This document shows, piece after piece, positions 14,300 through 15,884 of a stretch of DNA of 15,884 bases. The notes beneath the pieces are model-generated. The model made no database searches. It saw only the letters and a list, made by a program, of their open reading frames with translations, and was not told the origin of the DNA. Position 1 is the stretch's first letter, and each line of letters opens with the position of its first letter. This DNA comes from Rubrobacter sp. (GTDB lineage Bacteria; Actinomycetota; Rubrobacteria; Rubrobacterales; Rubrobacteraceae), in the NCBI GenBank assembly GCA_016781635.1, contig JADDPY010000004.1, positions 1 through 15,884 on the forward strand. The letters run 5' to 3'. Both the position numbers and the translations under genes were made by a program.

Positions 14300-15256
14300 G
14301 TGCGCCTCGACCCGGTGAAAGATGGCCCGCTCGGAGGCGCCGACCTCTCCCTCGCCGGGTGTTACGAGCTCTGCCGCCGGGTTCACAAGGCCCACAGCAG
14401 GACCTACTACTTCTCCACGAGCCTCTTCCCCGGAGAGGTGAGGCCGCACGTCCATGCGCTCTACGGCTTCATGCGCTACGCCGACGAGATCGTGGACAAT
14501 CCCGGCGCCACCTCCCTCGGGGAGCAACTGTCGGGTCTCGAAGCCTTCGAGGTCGAGACCCTCGCGGCCGTCGCGGGCGAGCCTGTGGCGAACCCTATCT
14601 TGCGCGCCTTCGCGAACACCGTGATCCTGCGCGGGATCGGTACGGACCTGATCACGGCTTTCATGAAGAGCATGAAGATGGATACGCACGTCTTCCGTTA
14701 CGAGACCTACGAAGATCTGCAGGAGTACACCTACGGGAGCGCGGCCGTTGTCGGCCTGATGATGTGCCGCGTCGTCGGAACAAAAAGCGAGGATACGGCC
14801 CCCCACGCCGAGGCACTGGGGGTCGCGATGCAGCTCACGAACTTTCTGAGGGACGTCGGGGAGGACTGGGCGCGGGGGCGGGTGTACCTGCCGCTGGAGG
14901 ACCTCAAAAGCTTCGGGTACGTAGAAGAGGAGCTGGGGCGCGGGGTGATCGACGAGAGGTTCGTCGCGCTCATGCGCTTCGAGATGGCGCGGGCGCGCGA
15001 GCTCTACGCCGTCGCCGACAGGGGGATGAAGTACATCCCGCGAGGACGGCGCTACCCGGTCGTCGTCGCGAGGGAGCTGTACGCCGCGATCCTGGACCGC
15101 ATAGAAGCCCAAAGATTCAACGTCTTTACCCGACGCGCGGAGACCTCCTTCGCCCACAAGCTCAAGGTCGCCGCCGGCGTGGCGGTTCGGGACCCGGGGG
15201 AGATACCGGCTCGCCTGCGAGGCAAGCCCGCCGCAAGCATCTCCGCCCCTAAATAA
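14300..15256 (+). CDS. crtB: Phytoene synthase
   Basis: This 318-residue trans-isoprenyl diphosphate synthase condenses two geranylgeranyl diphosphates to phytoene, the first committed carotenoid step. Both Mg-diphosphate motifs are intact: DEIVD (62-66, in 'YGFMRYADEIVDN') and DVGED (185-189, in 'NFLRDVGEDWARGRVYLP'). Also present are 'HSRTYYFSTSLFP' and 'YGSAAVVGLMMCRV'. Length fits the family. The GTG at 14300 follows the crtI stop by four bases and has only a weak GGGG upstream, implying coupling to crtI translation. No GGPP synthase, cyclase or hydratase gene is in the window, so the final pigment cannot be named. A C30 diapophytoene synthase is less likely but not excluded. Confidence 0.95.
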   Translation: MRLDPVKDGPLGGADLSLAGCYELCRRVHKAHSRTYYFSTSLFPGEVRPHVHALYGFMRYADEIVDNPGATSLGEQLSGLEAFEVETLAAVAGEPVANPILRAFANTVILRGIGTDLITAFMKSMKMDTHVFRYETYEDLQEYTYGSAAVVGLMMCRVVGTKSEDTAPHAEALGVAMQLTNFLRDVGEDWARGRVYLPLEDLKSFGYVEEELGRGVIDERFVALMRFEMARARELYAVADRGMKYIPRGRRYPVVVARELYAAILDRIEAQRFNVFTRRAETSFAHKLKVAAGVAVRDPGEIPARLRGKPAASISAPK

Positions 15257-15288
15257 TACTTTACTCAAACATTTAATGCGTTTTCGTG

Positions 15289-15316
15289 TTGCATCGGTCC
15301 CCGGTCTGTGTATAGT
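15289..15316 (+). promoter_or_regulatory. Candidate promoter for the methyltransferase gene
   Basis: TTGCAT (15289-15294) and TATAGT (15311-15316) are 16 bases apart, in an AT-richer patch after crtB. Transcription would begin near 15323, leaving a leader of about 240 bases before the TTG at 15565. No crtB terminator is obvious. Confidence 0.45.
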
Positions 15317-15370
15317 ATGCGCCATGTTTTGAAGGAGAGAGGGCACAAGGGGCGCACAACGCGTCGATAA

Positions 15371-15486
15371 GGGCGGCGAAACATTTTTAGCGCGCCCGGC
15401 TTCGCATGCCGGACGCATACACGAGCATCACGAGGACGGGGCATCGAACGATCCTCCGTCGCGTCGCACATGCCCGATGGCGGAGG
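15371..15486 (+). promoter_or_regulatory. Candidate structured leader before the methyltransferase gene
   Basis: This gene-free stretch is rich in complementary segments. Hairpins visible are GGGCGgCG/CGCGCCC (15371-15397), CCGGC/GCCGG (15396-15412) and ACGAGGA/TCCTCcGT (15430-15459, one bulged C). Segment CCTCCG (15453-15458) can pair either with the upstream strand of the last hairpin or with CGGAGG at 15481-15486, so two folds exclude each other. GGGCA/TGCCC (15438-15442 with 15471-15475) interleaves with the second option. This is the layout of a switchable leader RNA, but it matches no riboswitch class I know. GC-rich DNA gives chance stems easily. Confidence 0.3.
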
Positions 15487-15519
15487 GGGGACCGGGGGCG
15501 TAGGGTTACCGGCATTGAG

Positions 15520-15539
15520 ATCACCATGTATCACCATGT
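15520..15539 (+). repeat. Tandem duplicate of ATCACCATGT
   Basis: Two exact adjacent copies of a 10-base unit lie 25 bases before the TTG start at 15565. Each contains an ATG; the first (15526) is in frame with the methyltransferase gene. The pair may be an operator, or a simple duplication that created an alternative start. Confidence 0.6.
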
Positions 15540-15564
15540 TCTGTCTCAAGAGGGGAGAAAACCC

Positions 15565-15884
15565 TTGACCGCTCACGAGCGGCAGTCGTTTGGCAAGGAT
15601 CCTGTAAAGGTTCGCGAGACCGACCACTATAGGATCGAGTACATAAAGAGCTTTGTCGAGAAGTGGGACGAGCTCATCGACTGGGACTCTCGCGCCCAGA
15701 GCGAGGGAGATTTTTTTATCAGCCAGCTCAAGGAGCGCGGGGCGAAACGCGTGCTCGACGTCGCGACCGGGACCGGCTTCCATTCGGTCAGGCTTCTTAA
15801 CGAGGGCTTCGAGGTGGTGAGCGTGGACGGGAGTGCGGCGATGCTCGCCAAGGCGTTCGAGAACGGCCTGGAGCACGGCGGCCA
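15565..15884 (+). CDS. Glycine/sarcosine N-methyltransferase, N-terminal part
   Basis: The first 106 codons are present; the gene continues beyond the right edge. The product begins 'MTAHERQSFGKDPVKVRE' and includes 'YIKSFVEKWDELIDWDSRA', 'EGDFF', motif I VLDVATGTGFHS (63-74) and an acidic ribose ligand D88 in VVSVDGS. These match glycine/sarcosine N-methyltransferases, cytosolic SAM-dependent enzymes that turn glycine into sarcosine and dimethylglycine on the way to the osmolyte glycine betaine. The TTG start is chosen because GGGGAG lies seven bases before it and conservation begins soon after. An in-frame ATG at 15526 would add 13 unconserved residues and has no binding site. The second enzyme (sarcosine/dimethylglycine methyltransferase) may follow outside the window. 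Mammalian-type GNMT with another role is an alternative. Confidence 0.88.
   Translation, partial: MTAHERQSFGKDPVKVRETDHYRIEYIKSFVEKWDELIDWDSRAQSEGDFFISQLKERGAKRVLDVATGTGFHSVRLLNEGFEVVSVDGSAAMLAKAFENGLEHGG

Noticed and set aside
14219..15418. Minus-strand open frame of 399 codons over crtB
   Set aside because: Antisense shadow of crtB and its downstream gap; no recognisable domain or ribosome binding site.
15323..15420. Glycine or c-di-AMP riboswitch before the methyltransferase gene
   Set aside because: The purine-rich GAAGGAGAGAGGG start is suggestive, but the conserved core elements of these aptamers are not present.
1..15884. CRISPR array, tRNA genes, insertion sequences or prophage genes
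   Set aside because: No regularly spaced repeats, no cloverleaf with a T-arm consensus, and no transposase- or phage-like frames were seen on either strand.

Overview
This is a high-GC stretch that reads like an actinobacterial chromosome, most likely a Rubrobacter-type organism. The evidence for that placement is an InhA-like enoyl-ACP reductase, a CxxH...CxxH ribosomal protein S18, adjacent crtI/crtB carotenoid genes, the start of a glycine/sarcosine N-methyltransferase gene, frequent GTG/TTG starts and apparently leaderless promoters. The genus is an inference. I see no tRNA, rRNA, CRISPR array, insertion sequence or phage gene.

Left part (1-3840). The 5' end of an acetyl-CoA synthetase gene runs off the left edge on the minus strand, behind its own promoter. 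Next is a small helical, TPR-like protein with a TTG start. It diverges across an AT-rich promoter region from a membrane-anchored sulfatase-fold enzyme of the LtaS/OpgB type, which is followed by fabI.

Central minus-strand block (3933-6637). In transcription order this is rpsF, rpsR, rplI, an intrinsic terminator and dnaB. The usual ssb gene between rpsF and rpsR is missing. rpsF appears to start at a non-canonical ATA codon, and dnaB begins about 20 bases after the terminator. Between the rpsF promoter and the next gene lies a decayed fragment of a histidine-kinase ATPase domain.

ABC region (6848-10733). A LolD/MacB-type ATPase, probably leaderless, and a large FtsX/MacB-type permease lie on the plus strand. 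A small minus-strand membrane protein gene with its own promoter sits between them.

Right part (10734-15884). A lone Uma2-family nuclease-fold gene converges on an RlmI-type 23S rRNA cytosine methyltransferase gene. A divergent promoter region then leads into crtI-crtB, nearly abutting, which make the C40 carotenoid backbone. After a 308-base gap holding a promoter and a structured candidate leader, the window ends in a gene for glycine/sarcosine N-methyltransferase, the first enzyme of de novo glycine betaine synthesis. Carotenoids and betaine together suggest tolerance of oxidative, radiation, desiccation or salt stress.

No single novel system stands out. The points most worth checking are the ATA start of rpsF, the leader before the methyltransferase gene, the attenuator-like terminator before dnaB, two unusual alanines in FabI, and the repeated TATACT -10 boxes with leaderless starts.
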